Source of the DNA: Variovorax sp. WDL1
Lineage (GTDB): Bacteria; Pseudomonadota; Gammaproteobacteria; Burkholderiales; Burkholderiaceae_C
Length of the DNA stretch: 64,000 nucleotides
Assembly (NCBI RefSeq): GCF_001541225.1
Contig: NZ_LMTS01000026.1
Location: forward strand, 110,645 to 174,644
Reading direction: 5' to 3'
Shown: positions 16,609 to 25,266 of the stretch, piece after piece
Layout: the number at the start of each line of letters is the position of its first letter
Position numbering within the stretch: position 1 is the stretch's first letter
Made by a program: the position numbers and the translations under genes
Notes under the pieces: model-generated
Told to the model about the DNA's origin: nothing
Database searches by the model: none
The model's input: only the letters and a program-made list of their open reading frames with translations

Positions 16609-16914
16609 CTACTCGACGACGGCGCAGACCTTGCCGAGAACGCGTTCTCGGGCCGTCCAGCCGTTCTCGTGCCCATGGGCATTGGCAATGAGCACCTGCC
16701 CGTCCCGCACGGCGCCGATGAAATGCAGGTAGTCGGCCCCGCGTACACGCGCGAGCACGATGTCCCCAACGCCAGGCGCGCTGCCCGCTAGGATGGGCTC
16801 GAGGGTGACGAGCTGGCCACTTCGCATGTGGGGCCGCATCGAGTGGCCGCGCGGCCGGAAAGATACGACCTCGCCTGCTCGAAGCTTCTCGATGTAAGGC
16901 GCGGCCCAGCCCAT
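16609..16914 (-). CDS. S24-like fold protein lacking HTH and catalytic lysine
   Basis: The 101-residue protein has FRPRGHSMRPHMRSGQLVTLEP (18-39), with the nucleophile-like Ser of the GxSM motif, then GDIVLARVRGADYLHFIGAV. This matches the C-terminal domain of LexA/phage-repressor-like S24 proteins. In related stand-alone proteins the last stretch reads YLHLVKA; here the lysine position is Gly. There is no DNA-binding domain. It may therefore be a non-proteolytic or anti-repressor-like derivative (inference). Confidence 0.6.
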   Translation of the reverse strand: MGWAAPYIEKLRAGEVVSFRPRGHSMRPHMRSGQLVTLEPILAGSAPGVGDIVLARVRGADYLHFIGAVRDGQVLIANAHGHENGWTARERVLGKVCAVVE

Positions 16915-17004
16915 GGTGCTATCGGGCGGGCGGCGGCGTCACCGCCACAACCCGCAACGCGATGTCGGCAACATTAAATAGGGCTGCAGCCCACCGCAGG
17001 CTAC

Positions 17005-17010
17005 CTATAC
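17005..17010 (+). promoter_or_regulatory. CTATAC -10 element of gene 17214
   Basis: Sits 200 bases before the start codon, implying a long leader; a good -35 is not visible. Confidence 0.4.
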
Positions 17011-17017
17011 GCGTTCT

Positions 17018-17213
17018 AGGCCACCTTGCGCCTATCTCTCCGCGCCCACAACGGGTCGCCCTCACCGGCGGGAGAAGACAAGGCGTTGCTTCGGCAACGA
17101 ACTTTCGAACCACGTTTCCTAAGGCTCGCGCCAAAGGACGTCGAAGGACAAAGCGGAAATCAGGTCTCTTCGGAGACTTTCGGCGCCCAGGCGCAAATCC
17201 AAAGGAAATCGCA
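17018..17213 (+). other. Long structured mRNA leader
   Basis: Between the promoter and gene 17214 there are UUCG-capped hairpins: CGTTGC-TTCG-GCAACG near 17082-17097 and GTCTC-TTCG-GAGAC near 17163-17176, plus a short GCGCC-rich stem. There is no open frame of substance. It does not match a riboswitch class I know. It could be a cis-regulatory RNA or a protein-binding leader. Confidence 0.4.
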
Positions 17214-18176
17214 ATGACGACAGACAACCAACAAGTGACCCAAGTGGTCCAGGCAATCAAGCGCGCGCTCGACGTGGACCATGGCATCAAGGTGCCCCAT
17301 GCAGCGCTGCGCGCCAGCTACCTGAAGGCGCAGGGCAAGCACCCGCACGCTTTCGCCAAGTCGCAGAAGAGCGAGGCATCGCAACAGGCTCCGGCGGCAC
17401 CGGTCACCACGAAGTGGGCGACGCGGACGCTGTACCTGGTCGAGGACGACATCGGATGCCTCGAACGACTTGCACTGGACGAGGCCGGCGAATATCAGCT
17501 GCCCAACAGCTTCGACTTCGCGCCGAGCGCTGAACTCGTCTCCCAGAAGGCCCGCATTCCTCGCATCCAGAAGTACGGCATCCCCGTGTACCTCCAGGAG
17601 CCCGAAGTGTTCTACCGCAACCGCTTCCTCCTGAGCCAAGCCAAGGCCTACTCCGCTGAGACGGTCGATACGCGCGACGACTCTGGCGACACCTGTGAGC
17701 TCGGCGTGCGGATGCCAGATGTGGAATGGCACCGCTTGGTGCTGGCGGTTATCGACGATAACCCAGGGGTCTGGGACACCATCGCCGAATGGGTGGGGCA
17801 ACACTACGGAGCGAACATGCAGGCGATGTCGCGTGCTCATCAGGCTGACTGGTGCATGCGGTTCATCCAGCAGGGCGTCGAGTCGGAAACAACCGCCGCG
17901 GAAGGCAAGGCCACTTCGGCCTGGGTCACCCTCAGCTGGGTCTATCCAGACGAAGACGGCGACTCGGTCGAAGCGGCCGTGAACCTCTCCACCGGCTTGG
18001 TAAAGGCCATCGGCGAGGTGCCAGCCGACGTAGGAAGCGCCACAGTCCGAGTTCGCATCGAAAGCGAGCTTCTTGACTCCGAATGGCTTGAGGTGCGCCA
18101 GGTGAAGGCCAACGACGTGACGGCTTGGCAGGTACTTGACGACGACCTCGAGGAGCTTCGAGGGAACCTTGGCTGA
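17214..18176 (+). CDS. Hypothetical 320-residue acidic protein
   Basis: The start is chosen at 17214 because AAAGGAAATCGCA precedes it and coding character begins there. Residues 1-45 (IKRALDVDHGIKVPHAALRASYLKAQGKHPHAFA) resemble the short N-terminal module of glyoxalase-superfamily-related plasmid proteins (pattern only). After an Ala/Pro linker the remaining 250 residues are acidic with many Trp, probably globular and cytoplasmic. No catalytic motif is seen. Confidence 0.6.
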   Translation: MTTDNQQVTQVVQAIKRALDVDHGIKVPHAALRASYLKAQGKHPHAFAKSQKSEASQQAPAAPVTTKWATRTLYLVEDDIGCLERLALDEAGEYQLPNSFDFAPSAELVSQKARIPRIQKYGIPVYLQEPEVFYRNRFLLSQAKAYSAETVDTRDDSGDTCELGVRMPDVEWHRLVLAVIDDNPGVWDTIAEWVGQHYGANMQAMSRAHQADWCMRFIQQGVESETTAAEGKATSAWVTLSWVYPDEDGDSVEAAVNLSTGLVKAIGEVPADVGSATVRVRIESELLDSEWLEVRQVKANDVTAWQVLDDDLEELRGNLG

Positions 18177-18230
18177 AGCCGACCTTTCGGCCTCAGGCCT
18201 AAAGCTCTGAGACCCTGACAATCTTCTTTC

Positions 18231-18265
18231 GAGCCCGCATTCTTCGGAACGCGGGCTCCTCTTTT
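18231..18265 (+). terminator. Rho-independent terminator of 17214
   Basis: GAGCCCGC (18231-18238) and GCGGGCTC (18251-18258), followed by CTCTTTT. Confidence 0.8.
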
Positions 18266-18285
18266 GGCCAGGCGTTGCCGGCCCT

Positions 18286-18318
18286 CCAAAAAAGAAGCCC
18301 CCGAAGGGGCCTTTTTCT
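18286..18318. terminator. Bidirectional terminator, mainly for gene 18338
   Basis: GCCCC-CGAA-GGGGC with T runs on both strands. Confidence 0.7.
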
Positions 18319-18337
18319 GCTGGCGGCGAGCTCGCGC

Positions 18338-18562
18338 CTACCGTCGAAGCGCGGCTGCCGCTTGTCCGGAGAGCGTGAGAAGCGACCGCACCTCGTACCC
18401 GTCTCGAAAGACGATGTCGATTTGCCCGGCAACGGGCTCGGTTGACCTCGCCGCGGCGTACTTGTTTTCAGGCGTTTTGTAGACGACGACTACGCAGCGC
18501 GCTGTCTTGCTGAAATTGCGAGCCACGCCTGTCGCCTGCCTGCGGGTGGGGTAGATATTCAT
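18338..18562 (-). CDS. Hypothetical 74-residue basic protein
   Basis: Not recognised. Starts MNIYPTRRQATGVARNFSK after GGAGGTGCACC, an excellent ribosome site. The middle (ARCVVVVYKTPENKYAAARS) is beta-rich. It could be a small nucleic-acid- or protein-binding factor. It has a dedicated terminator. Confidence 0.6.
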   Translation of the reverse strand: MNIYPTRRQATGVARNFSKTARCVVVVYKTPENKYAAARSTEPVAGQIDIVFRDGYEVRSLLTLSGQAAAALRR

Positions 18563-18699
18563 GGTGCACCTCCGACTTATAAGCGAATGGTAACCCGAAC
18601 GTACTCATTCGCATGGCCAGGCGCCCTAAAAGAAGCGGGTCGCGTGCACTTTACACAACGCACCTGGTCTGCGCTTAAGACCTTCGCGCCGTCAGAGGG

Positions 18700-18705
18700 C
18701 TATAC
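18700..18705 (+). promoter_or_regulatory. CTATAC -10 element of gene 18744
   Basis: Located 39 bases before the GTG start; no clear -35. Confidence 0.45.
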
Positions 18706-18743
18706 CGAATAGTCCAACTGCGCACAGCGCCAACAGGAGAACC

Positions 18744-18998
18744 GTGCCTGGCTTCATTCGCTTCAGCCTCCCCGCCTCGCTCAGCAAGGGCGCCATAGCA
18801 CCTGGTAGCTTCGTCCGCGACCTAGCGGCCGCCGCCGGCGTCAAGCTCATCTTCGGAGACTACCACGGAGACGACTATCTTGTGCTTCCGGACGAAGAGA
18901 GCGAGCAAAACGCCATCAAGGAACTCCTCGGCGGAAGCAACAGGTACTGGGAAGCCGTAGAGGCGTTGCCTCACCACCTTCGGTATCACATCGCCTAG
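18744..18998 (+). CDS. Hypothetical 84-residue protein
   Basis: Not recognised. Starts with GTG after CAACAGGAGAACC. The compact acidic protein (MPGFIRFSLPASLSKGAIAP) is probably alpha/beta, without cysteine or signal peptide. It is monocistronic, with terminator 19011-19040. Confidence 0.6.
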   Translation: MPGFIRFSLPASLSKGAIAPGSFVRDLAAAAGVKLIFGDYHGDDYLVLPDEESEQNAIKELLGGSNRYWEAVEALPHHLRYHIA

Positions 18999-19010
18999 CC
19001 TGATTTCACA

Positions 19011-19040
19011 ACGCCCCGGTTACCTCGGGGCGTTTTCATT
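19011..19040 (+). terminator. Rho-independent terminator
   Basis: ACGCCCC and GGGGCGT around a 9-base loop, then TTTCATT. Confidence 0.75.
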
Positions 19041-19231
19041 GAGACCCCAGGCCGGCGACGCAGCTGCCAGCAGGGACGCGCGCTCTTGGAACGACGTCCC
19101 ACGCCCCGCGTGCCGTGTGGGGAGGAGGGCGCGCCTTCCGCTGTCGCCAACACCGAGATTCTTGGCATCGGCCCGTGTTCTGCAGCCCCTTCGCGGCAGG
19201 TGCGCACACGCCTAAACCCGGCACTTTCTAC

Positions 19232-19237
19232 CTATAC
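19232..19237 (+). promoter_or_regulatory. CTATAC -10 element of the GGDEF-EAL gene
   Basis: Lies 95 bases before the chosen start at 19332. The stretch 19041-19331 has no other gene that I can support. Confidence 0.45.
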
Positions 19238-19331
19238 GCTAATAAAACGTGGCTCTTCACTACAGGTCTTGACCGCCACCAGAGTGCCTCCCGCGCCTTG
19301 GGGCGACTTGAGTACAGGACACAAGACCTCT

Positions 19332-21143
19332 ATGCACAGAAGCAAAAAGAACCCGATGTTTTTGGATATCGAAGCCGCCTTATCGGCGAACTTCGGCCGC
19401 GTTGTCGCGCCTGAGCCCGAACCTCAGGCAGAGTGCGACGCGCGAGACCTGAAAGCAATTCTGAACGCCTCAGGGGCGCTAGCCATCTACATCGATTCGG
19501 GTGGGCGCATCCTCCATGCGAGCGACGCCTCGGCCGAACTGCTCGCCTATCCGAAAGAGCACCTGCTGCGCGCGTCGCTTTCGGACATCGTGGCGCCTGA
19601 CCACCGAGACATCTTGTCGGGCTTGCTGCGAAACGCCTGGGCGCGCTCGACGGATGAGCACGCACGGCTTCGGTTCACCGGCGGATTGCCCGAGAGCGTC
19701 TGGCTCGAGGTCACCATACGCCCGGACCCCACGCCGGACGGCCTCAAGCGCTTCATTCTGTTCGGCTACAACGTTTCGGGATGGGTTTTGGCCGAGGAGA
19801 GCCTCAAGGAGGAGTCCATGGCGGACCCGCTCACCGGCCTCGGTAATCGGGCGCTGATGCGCAAGGCCATCTCTGAGCACATCCTGACGGCGGTTCGAAA
19901 CAGGAGCCAGTTCGCCGTTGCCATTCTCGGCCTGGATGGGTTCAAGAAAATCAACGACTCGCTGGGGCACGACGTGGGCGACGGCCTGCTGAGGGAAGTC
20001 GCGACGCGACTGAAGGCGGCAGTCCGCACCTCGGACATCGTGGCACGCCTGGGCGGAGATGAGTTCGTCCTGTTGTTGCCTGGCGCCGGCGAGGCCAAGG
20101 TCGCTATCGAGCTCGCGGAGCGCGTCGTCGCTACGCTGCGCAAGCCATTTCACTTGGCCGGCTGCCAGCTGCGGGTGACCACGAGCCTGGGGTTGACCCT
20201 CTCCGGCGACGACCCGGACCTGACAGAGTCCTCGCTCATGAAACGCGCGGACATCGCGATGTACCAGGCGAAGGCCCAGGGGAAGAACCGGGTCGCAGTG
20301 TTCACCCCTGAGATGGACCGGAAGCAGCAGGTGCAGTTCGCGCTCGAGCAAAACATGTTCGACGCCGTACAGAACGGCGAATTTTCGCTGCAGTACCAGC
20401 CTATCTGTGCGCCGTCCACCGGCGAGGTCTGGGGCCTCGAAGCCCTGATGCGCTGGGAGCGACCCGATGGCTTGATTCCGCCGTCGACGTTCATTCCACT
20501 GGCGGAACACAACGGCCTCATCAATTTCCTGGGTGACTGGGCGCTTCGGTGCGCCTGCGCCCAGCTTGTCCACTGGGACTCGATGGGCCTGCACTTCAAG
20601 TACATCTCGGTCAACGTGTCCCCAGTGCAGTTTCAGCATCCCGCGTTCGTCGAAAGCGTCAAACGTGCCATCGCGCTGTCGGGCGTCGATGCCCGGCGGC
20701 TGGTCATTGAAATCACGGAGGGCGCGCTCATGGCCGACCCGGAGCATGCCGGGCGGCTGCTAAGCGAACTTCGGCAGGCCGGGGTGCGGTTTGCGGTCGA
20801 CGACTTCGGCACGGGCTACTCGAGCCTGGCCTACCTGCAGCAGTTTCCGCTGCAGGCCCTCAAGATTGACCGAAGCTTCGTCGCCGAGATGCTCCAGTCG
20901 GGCCCCAGCAGGACCATCGTCTTCGCCATTCTGTCGCTCGCCCGGGAGCTCGGGCTCATGTCGGTCGCAGAAGGCGTTGAGACGGCCCAACAGTGCGCGC
21001 TGCTCTCGGAACACGGATGCGACTTCAGCCAAGGCTGGCACCACTCCAAGGCCCTGCCGGCCGCGCAACTCGAACAAGCCATCACATCGGGCGCATTAAA
21101 GCTCCACGCTTGCCGTCAGGATTCGAAGGACCACCAAGCATGA
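19332..21143 (+). CDS. PAS-GGDEF-EAL cyclic di-GMP enzyme
   Basis: About 603 residues. Residues 45-150 are PAS-like (GALAIYIDSGGRILHASDAS). A GGDEF domain follows, with DPLTGLGNR at its start and RLGGDEFVLLL near 235-245, the intact diguanylate cyclase site. The EAL domain has EALMRW near 369-374 and VDDFGTGYSSLAYL, the intact phosphodiesterase metal-binding motifs. Both activities are therefore possible. It has no membrane segments, so it is cytoplasmic. Its stop overlaps the next start by four bases, pairing it with an HDOD-GAF protein. Confidence 0.9.
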   Translation: MHRSKKNPMFLDIEAALSANFGRVVAPEPEPQAECDARDLKAILNASGALAIYIDSGGRILHASDASAELLAYPKEHLLRASLSDIVAPDHRDILSGLLRNAWARSTDEHARLRFTGGLPESVWLEVTIRPDPTPDGLKRFILFGYNVSGWVLAEESLKEESMADPLTGLGNRALMRKAISEHILTAVRNRSQFAVAILGLDGFKKINDSLGHDVGDGLLREVATRLKAAVRTSDIVARLGGDEFVLLLPGAGEAKVAIELAERVVATLRKPFHLAGCQLRVTTSLGLTLSGDDPDLTESSLMKRADIAMYQAKAQGKNRVAVFTPEMDRKQQVQFALEQNMFDAVQNGEFSLQYQPICAPSTGEVWGLEALMRWERPDGLIPPSTFIPLAEHNGLINFLGDWALRCACAQLVHWDSMGLHFKYISVNVSPVQFQHPAFVESVKRAIALSGVDARRLVIEITEGALMADPEHAGRLLSELRQAGVRFAVDDFGTGYSSLAYLQQFPLQALKIDRSFVAEMLQSGPSRTIVFAILSLARELGLMSVAEGVETAQQCALLSEHGCDFSQGWHHSKALPAAQLEQAITSGALKLHACRQDSKDHQA

Positions 21144-22576
21144 CAAAACTCACCAAGGCGCGTTTCTTCGAGACGCTTTGGGCCCGCATGCAGCAGCAGG
21201 GCGACTTTCCGACCCTTCAGGTTTCGCTCGACAACCTGCTTCCAGCGCTGGGCGCCGACGCCAACGTCGGCACGTTGGCAGAGAGCGTGCTGACCGATTT
21301 CTCGCTGGCGCAGAAGGTCATTCGGCTGGCAAATTCCGCCATGTATGCGCCATTCGGTGGCGGGGTGACGACGGTGTCCCGCGCCATCATGGTGTTGGGA
21401 GTCGATGCCGTCGGGCACCTGGCCCTGGGCCTTCAGCTGCTCGACAACTTCGCCGGCGCTGCGGCTCGGCGTCCAGACACCGCGCAGGAGCTCGAGCGGG
21501 CGATTCTCGCGGGCGAGTTCGCGCGCACCCTCAGCGCCTCACAAGGCATCAACCAAGGCGAAGAGCTCGTCGTGTGCACGCTCATGCATCACCTCAGCCG
21601 GCTGTTGCTCGTCTTCTATTACCCGGAGGAATGGGCGCGCATTCAGGCCATGTCCGGTGGGGTCTCCGAGAGCGAGAGCATGGCATGCCATCACGTGCTG
21701 GGCGTGACGCTCGAGGAGATTGCGCGCGCCGCGGCGCAGAAGTGGCGCATGCCACCGCTCATCACGGCCACCATGACGCAAAACGCCACGGACGCTGAGA
21801 CGGTGTCTCGGTCCCACACGAATTGGCTCGGCGCGATGGCTGAGGTGTCGGCGCAGGCCGCCGCGCTGGTGACCCGTGGCGGGGACGCGGACGAGGTGGC
21901 GGAGCTGCTCGGGCGGCACGCGGAAGCCCTCGGCCTCCAGGAGCAGGCCGTCGAGGCAGCAAGGCTCAAGGTAGAAAACTTGAGGGAGGCGCGTCACGAG
22001 GACGAGGCTGCAGCGGAAGTCGAGCGACGCCACGCGCCGGGCAAGCCGCTCGACGCGCACTGCCGGCTACTGCGGAACCTCAAGGAAGTCCAGGCTGCGG
22101 CCACGGACCATCCGGTCTCCGAACTGGTGCCGCTCGTCATTGAATCGACCATGGGGGCAATGAACTTCACGCACTGCTTTCTGATGCTCCTGAACCCCCA
22201 GGCGAAGCGCTTCAGCGCGCGCATCGGTTTCGGGCCGGGCATGCGGGAGCGGCTCGCTGGCTTGTCCTTCGAGGAAGGCTTTGTGCCGGACGTTTTCCAC
22301 TTTGCGACGACCGCCCAGCGACCGACGCACCTGGAGGACTCACATCGCCCTGAGATTGCTCACCGCGTCCCGCGCTGGTACCGCGAGGCCTTCCCTGACA
22401 CCAAGTCTCTGGTTCTTGTCCCGGTGTTCATCAAGAATCGCTGCGTCGCGGTGGTCTGCGGTGACTGGGGTTCTGCAGCCTGCGGTATCCCCTTCATCGG
22501 CGAGGAGTTGTCTACGCTGTACGACCTTGTCGGAGAAATCGGAAGGGGATTTCAGCGCAGCCAGCAGCCTGCTTGA
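21140..22576 (+). CDS. HDOD-GAF signalling protein
   Basis: About 478 residues starting in ATGA. The N-terminal 230 residues are an HDOD domain: LTDFSLAQKVIRLANSAMY, VSRAIMVLGVDAVG, and a helix-rich body lacking the HD metal ligands. A coiled region near 260-310 is followed by a GAF-like domain (ESTMGAMNFTHCFLMLLNPQ, VPVFIKNRCVAVVCGDWG). HDOD proteins act as scaffolds in c-di-GMP and stress signalling. Tight coupling with the GGDEF-EAL gene suggests a two-protein signalling unit. Confidence 0.85.
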   Translation: MTKLTKARFFETLWARMQQQGDFPTLQVSLDNLLPALGADANVGTLAESVLTDFSLAQKVIRLANSAMYAPFGGGVTTVSRAIMVLGVDAVGHLALGLQLLDNFAGAAARRPDTAQELERAILAGEFARTLSASQGINQGEELVVCTLMHHLSRLLLVFYYPEEWARIQAMSGGVSESESMACHHVLGVTLEEIARAAAQKWRMPPLITATMTQNATDAETVSRSHTNWLGAMAEVSAQAAALVTRGGDADEVAELLGRHAEALGLQEQAVEAARLKVENLREARHEDEAAAEVERRHAPGKPLDAHCRLLRNLKEVQAAATDHPVSELVPLVIESTMGAMNFTHCFLMLLNPQAKRFSARIGFGPGMRERLAGLSFEEGFVPDVFHFATTAQRPTHLEDSHRPEIAHRVPRWYREAFPDTKSLVLVPVFIKNRCVAVVCGDWGSAACGIPFIGEELSTLYDLVGEIGRGFQRSQQPA

Positions 22577-22642
22577 AGCGCGGGCGGCTTCTTGAAGCTC
22601 CGCGGGTCGCCACTCGCGGAGCCAGGCGGAACAACAGGTCCC

Positions 22643-22675
22643 CTATAGTGCTAGGTGACGCTACGTTCGCTATAG
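22643..22675 (+). promoter_or_regulatory. Two CTATAG elements before gene 22694
   Basis: CTATAG at 22643-22648 and again at 22670-22675, the latter merging into GGAGGCAGG, the ribosome site. Only the first leaves room for a leader. Confidence 0.4.
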
Positions 22676-22693
22676 GAGGCAGGACCACTCAAC

Positions 22694-22927
22694 ATGACAT
22701 CTCTCATGACTCAAGCGACCACCCCCGCATCCCCCGCTCCCGCAGCGACTCGTCAGGGGCCGTATGGCCTCGAGAGCCTCAGCGGCAATCCGATTTGTGA
22801 CGAGTGCGACCTCGAAATGAACCCCTACAGCGGCCGCTCTGGTCGTACGAACGTCGCAGGCTACGCTTGCGCGGGATGCGGCTGGTCGTTCGACACCTCG
22901 AGCTCCGTCGTCTCCACCGGCCTTTGA
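22694..22927 (+). CDS. Small zinc-ribbon protein
   Basis: The 77-residue protein has CDECDLEMNPYSGRSG near 35-50 and CAGCGWSF near 59-66. The two CxxC pairs form a likely zinc ribbon. The N-terminal 25 residues are low-complexity Ala/Pro/Thr. Such proteins often bind nucleic acid or act as adaptor subunits. A ribosome site GGAGGCAGGACC precedes the ATG. A terminator follows. Confidence 0.65.
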   Translation: MTSLMTQATTPASPAPAATRQGPYGLESLSGNPICDECDLEMNPYSGRSGRTNVAGYACAGCGWSFDTSSSVVSTGL

Positions 22928-22953
22928 CTGGCACTGGACCGGCGCATCCTTCC

Positions 22954-22982
22954 GCGCCCGACACAGTCGGGCGCTTTTCTTT
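22954..22982 (+). terminator. Rho-independent terminator
   Basis: GCGCCCGAC and GTCGGGCGC with a 3-base loop, then TTTTCTTT. Confidence 0.85.
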
Positions 22983-23130
22983 GGCGTCAGAGCTTGGGAA
23001 GCCCTCCCGCCCCTCAACACGAGCGATGCCGCGACGAAGGGCTTCATTCGCCCGTATGGCTTCGCCTACTGCCAGCGGCTCGGGCGGGCACTCCTTGTCG
23101 TCAGTTGGGCGCTGCGAGATACTGCCGGGC

Positions 23131-23793
23131 ATGTCCATACGCTCACGGCTCCGCGCAAATTCTGCCGTTGACATCGCACGCTTGAACGACTTCGAGCGGC
23201 GGCTGCTGCGCCGGCTCCCTCGCAACTCCACCGCGCGTCCCTTTACTTGCGACGGAAACCCCGTCGAATGCAAATGGTTCGTCGTTGGCTTCAATCCAGC
23301 GACGTCGATGGCCACGCCGTTCTGGGAGCACTGGAAGTCCGGCCATGGGTTCCTGGAAAGCAAGTGGCTCGAGGACTACCGCGCTTACCGTCGGTCCGCC
23401 GGCAAGCGAACGGCGATGAGCGCGACGCGCAGCCGGATGGAGCCGTTGCTTGAAGTGGTCGGCAAAGGCTGCCTTGTCACCAACCTGCACAACATTCCTT
23501 CCCCTGATGCGCGCCGACTCTCAAGTTCGGACCGGGACACGTCGTTGTTTGAGTTTCTGCTGGATTGCATTCAGCCGGAGGTCATCGTCCCCCATGGGCG
23601 AAAGGCGCGGGAGTATTTTGAGCGACGGGGATGGCCTGGCCTTGTTGTACCAGCGCCGAGCCACTTCTGCCGCATGAGTTTCCTTGCGTCACACCAGTTT
23701 GGAGAAGAGGTGGTCGAGAGATGGGAGGCCAGCAAGGCTGGCGCAGCCGGGCGAACCGGGCAGCGCGCGAACCGTGAGGCACGGCACGAATAG
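23131..23793 (+). CDS. Uracil-DNA glycosylase-superfamily-like protein
   Basis: About 220 residues. CKWFVVGFNPATS near 48-60 matches the first UDG motif region (GxNPxxx). CLVTNLHNIPSPDA lies in the middle, IQPEVIVPHGRKAREYF gives the typical strand-helix unit, and APSHF near 187-191 stands where UDGs have HPS. The strict catalytic residues are not all clear, so it may be a divergent or non-enzymatic member. Similar architecture is seen at 35032 and 40890. The start at 23131 is chosen from the coding pattern. Confidence 0.5.
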   Translation: MSIRSRLRANSAVDIARLNDFERRLLRRLPRNSTARPFTCDGNPVECKWFVVGFNPATSMATPFWEHWKSGHGFLESKWLEDYRAYRRSAGKRTAMSATRSRMEPLLEVVGKGCLVTNLHNIPSPDARRLSSSDRDTSLFEFLLDCIQPEVIVPHGRKAREYFERRGWPGLVVPAPSHFCRMSFLASHQFGEEVVERWEASKAGAAGRTGQRANREARHE

Positions 23794-23912
23794 GGGGAAT
23801 TTTTCGCCGCAAGGGCTTCATGGCGGGCCGCGCGCTGTAGAGTGCACTCGCCCTTTAACAAGAATGGCCGCGCCGCAGAGCCACCGCGGACGGCCGCCAA
23901 CGAGGAGAACCA

Positions 23913-24896
23913 GTGCCCCGCGTCAGACCTTCCCTCGCTGTTGCAGCACAGCTGCTGTGCGCCCTGCTCTTGAGCCCGACTGCCTCTGCGCTCAACATGA
24001 ACGACGAGGCCTCCAAGGGCTTCGGCCGGTCGTATGGCTTCGTGTATGGCCAACGGCTGAGCCTCGAATACATTGACCGAGTGTTTCCCGAGCTGCACCA
24101 GCAGGTACAGCTGGCAGGCTTGAACTTTTCGGCGAAGTTCCCCCGCCTCGAAGAGCGCCTGGAGAAGGCCATGGCCTCGATTGGAAAGCCCGCCGCCTTG
24201 CGTAGCAAGCTCGACCCGATGCTCGCGAAGCAGATTGAAGGCATCACGCGGCAGCAGGCAACCGATTTTCTGGAGCTCGTCAATGACCGCGCCGCAGGTA
24301 AGATTCCAAGCCCGGAGCTCGAGTTCATTTTGGCAGCGCAGTACGAGGAAACGCCAGCTCGTGAGTTCGTAAACGGCTTCAGGCAGTCCTACAGCGCAAC
24401 CGGCCACCCAAAGGCCAAAGGGTTGCGCCTGGACATGCAGATGCCGAAGTCATGGAAGGGCGAGGAGGGCTATCGGCCGAACATCGTTCGGAAATGGACG
24501 AGTGCCAACGGCACCGGCATGGAGACCATCCTCCTGCTGGTGAAAACGATTGGCGGCGAACGCGTGACCAAGGCAGACGTCGCGGAGTCGCTGCGCAACG
24601 GTGAGGTCAAGGCCATGATTCCCGAGGGCGGGACGTTCATCGCCGCGAAGGCTGTCACCGTCGAAGGCCAGCCGGCATTCGTTGTCGAGTACGACTCGGC
24701 TCAGGACCGAGCGGGCATCGACTTGGCCATGCGGGCTGAGATGTACGGCATCTTCTACGGGGACTACTTCATCAGCCTGCAGTGCATGGCCGGTGCGACG
24801 AAGGGCGACGCAAGAAAGGCGGCGAGCGGTTACACCGGCGTGAAGCCCCTCTGCCAGCAAGTTGCCAACAGCATCGTCCTCCCCTCGCGGTACTGA
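23913..24896 (+). CDS. Secreted 327-residue protein of unknown function
   Basis: The GTG start after ACGAGGAGAACCA gives MPRVRPSLAVAAQLLCALLL...ASA, a Sec signal peptide cleaved near 27. The mature part is mainly alpha-helical to residue 160. A beta-rich domain follows (GLRLDMQMPKSWKGEEGYRP, FVVEYDSAQDRAG) that resembles PsbP-like or lipid-binding folds. It should be periplasmic. No partner gene is evident. Confidence 0.65.
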   Translation: MPRVRPSLAVAAQLLCALLLSPTASALNMNDEASKGFGRSYGFVYGQRLSLEYIDRVFPELHQQVQLAGLNFSAKFPRLEERLEKAMASIGKPAALRSKLDPMLAKQIEGITRQQATDFLELVNDRAAGKIPSPELEFILAAQYEETPAREFVNGFRQSYSATGHPKAKGLRLDMQMPKSWKGEEGYRPNIVRKWTSANGTGMETILLLVKTIGGERVTKADVAESLRNGEVKAMIPEGGTFIAAKAVTVEGQPAFVVEYDSAQDRAGIDLAMRAEMYGIFYGDYFISLQCMAGATKGDARKAASGYTGVKPLCQQVANSIVLPSRY

Positions 24897-24920
24897 AGCT
24901 GAGCAGGAAGGGACAGTCCC

Positions 24921-25253
24921 CTATTTTGTGCGGGGCCCTAGCCGGTCGAGTTCGCTGAAAAGTCGACTTCCGCCAATCTGCAGATTACTCAGCGGGTTTT
25001 CTCGGCAGAACTTGTCCATCCAAAGGTTCGCCTGCTCGGGCGATAGGTCCGCGAGTGGGTCGTTCGGAGGCTCGTGCCTCATGCTCAGCCCGGACAGGTA
25101 CCCCAGCAGCCATCCGGACATCGTGTCACGGTAGGCAGGCGACTTGGTTTTGACCCAGAGCCCACAGTCCCCTGGGACGATTACCGTTGGCTTGTCTGCG
25201 AAAGCACTCGCGCAGCACAGCGCGAGCGCAGATGCTGCTGCAATAGTCTTCAC
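24921..25253 (-). CDS. Secreted protein of the Rap1a/Tai immunity-like fold
   Basis: GTG start; 110 residues. Signal peptide MKTIAAASALALCCASAFA, then DCGLWVKTKSPAYRDTMSGW, LLGYLSGLSMR, and WMDKFCRENPLSNL. The CGxW...GYxSG...W...FCxxNPL order is shared by small periplasmic helical proteins that include type VI secretion immunity-like families. An immunity role is only one option. It lies 13 bases after gene 25267, so probably co-transcribed. Confidence 0.6.
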   Translation of the reverse strand: MKTIAAASALALCCASAFADKPTVIVPGDCGLWVKTKSPAYRDTMSGWLLGYLSGLSMRHEPPNDPLADLSPEQANLWMDKFCRENPLSNLQIGGSRLFSELDRLGPRTK

Positions 25254-25266
25254 CCTCAACACTTGG

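Noticed and set aside
17018-17213. Glycine or other known riboswitch
   Set aside because: The conserved core of the classes I could recall is missing.
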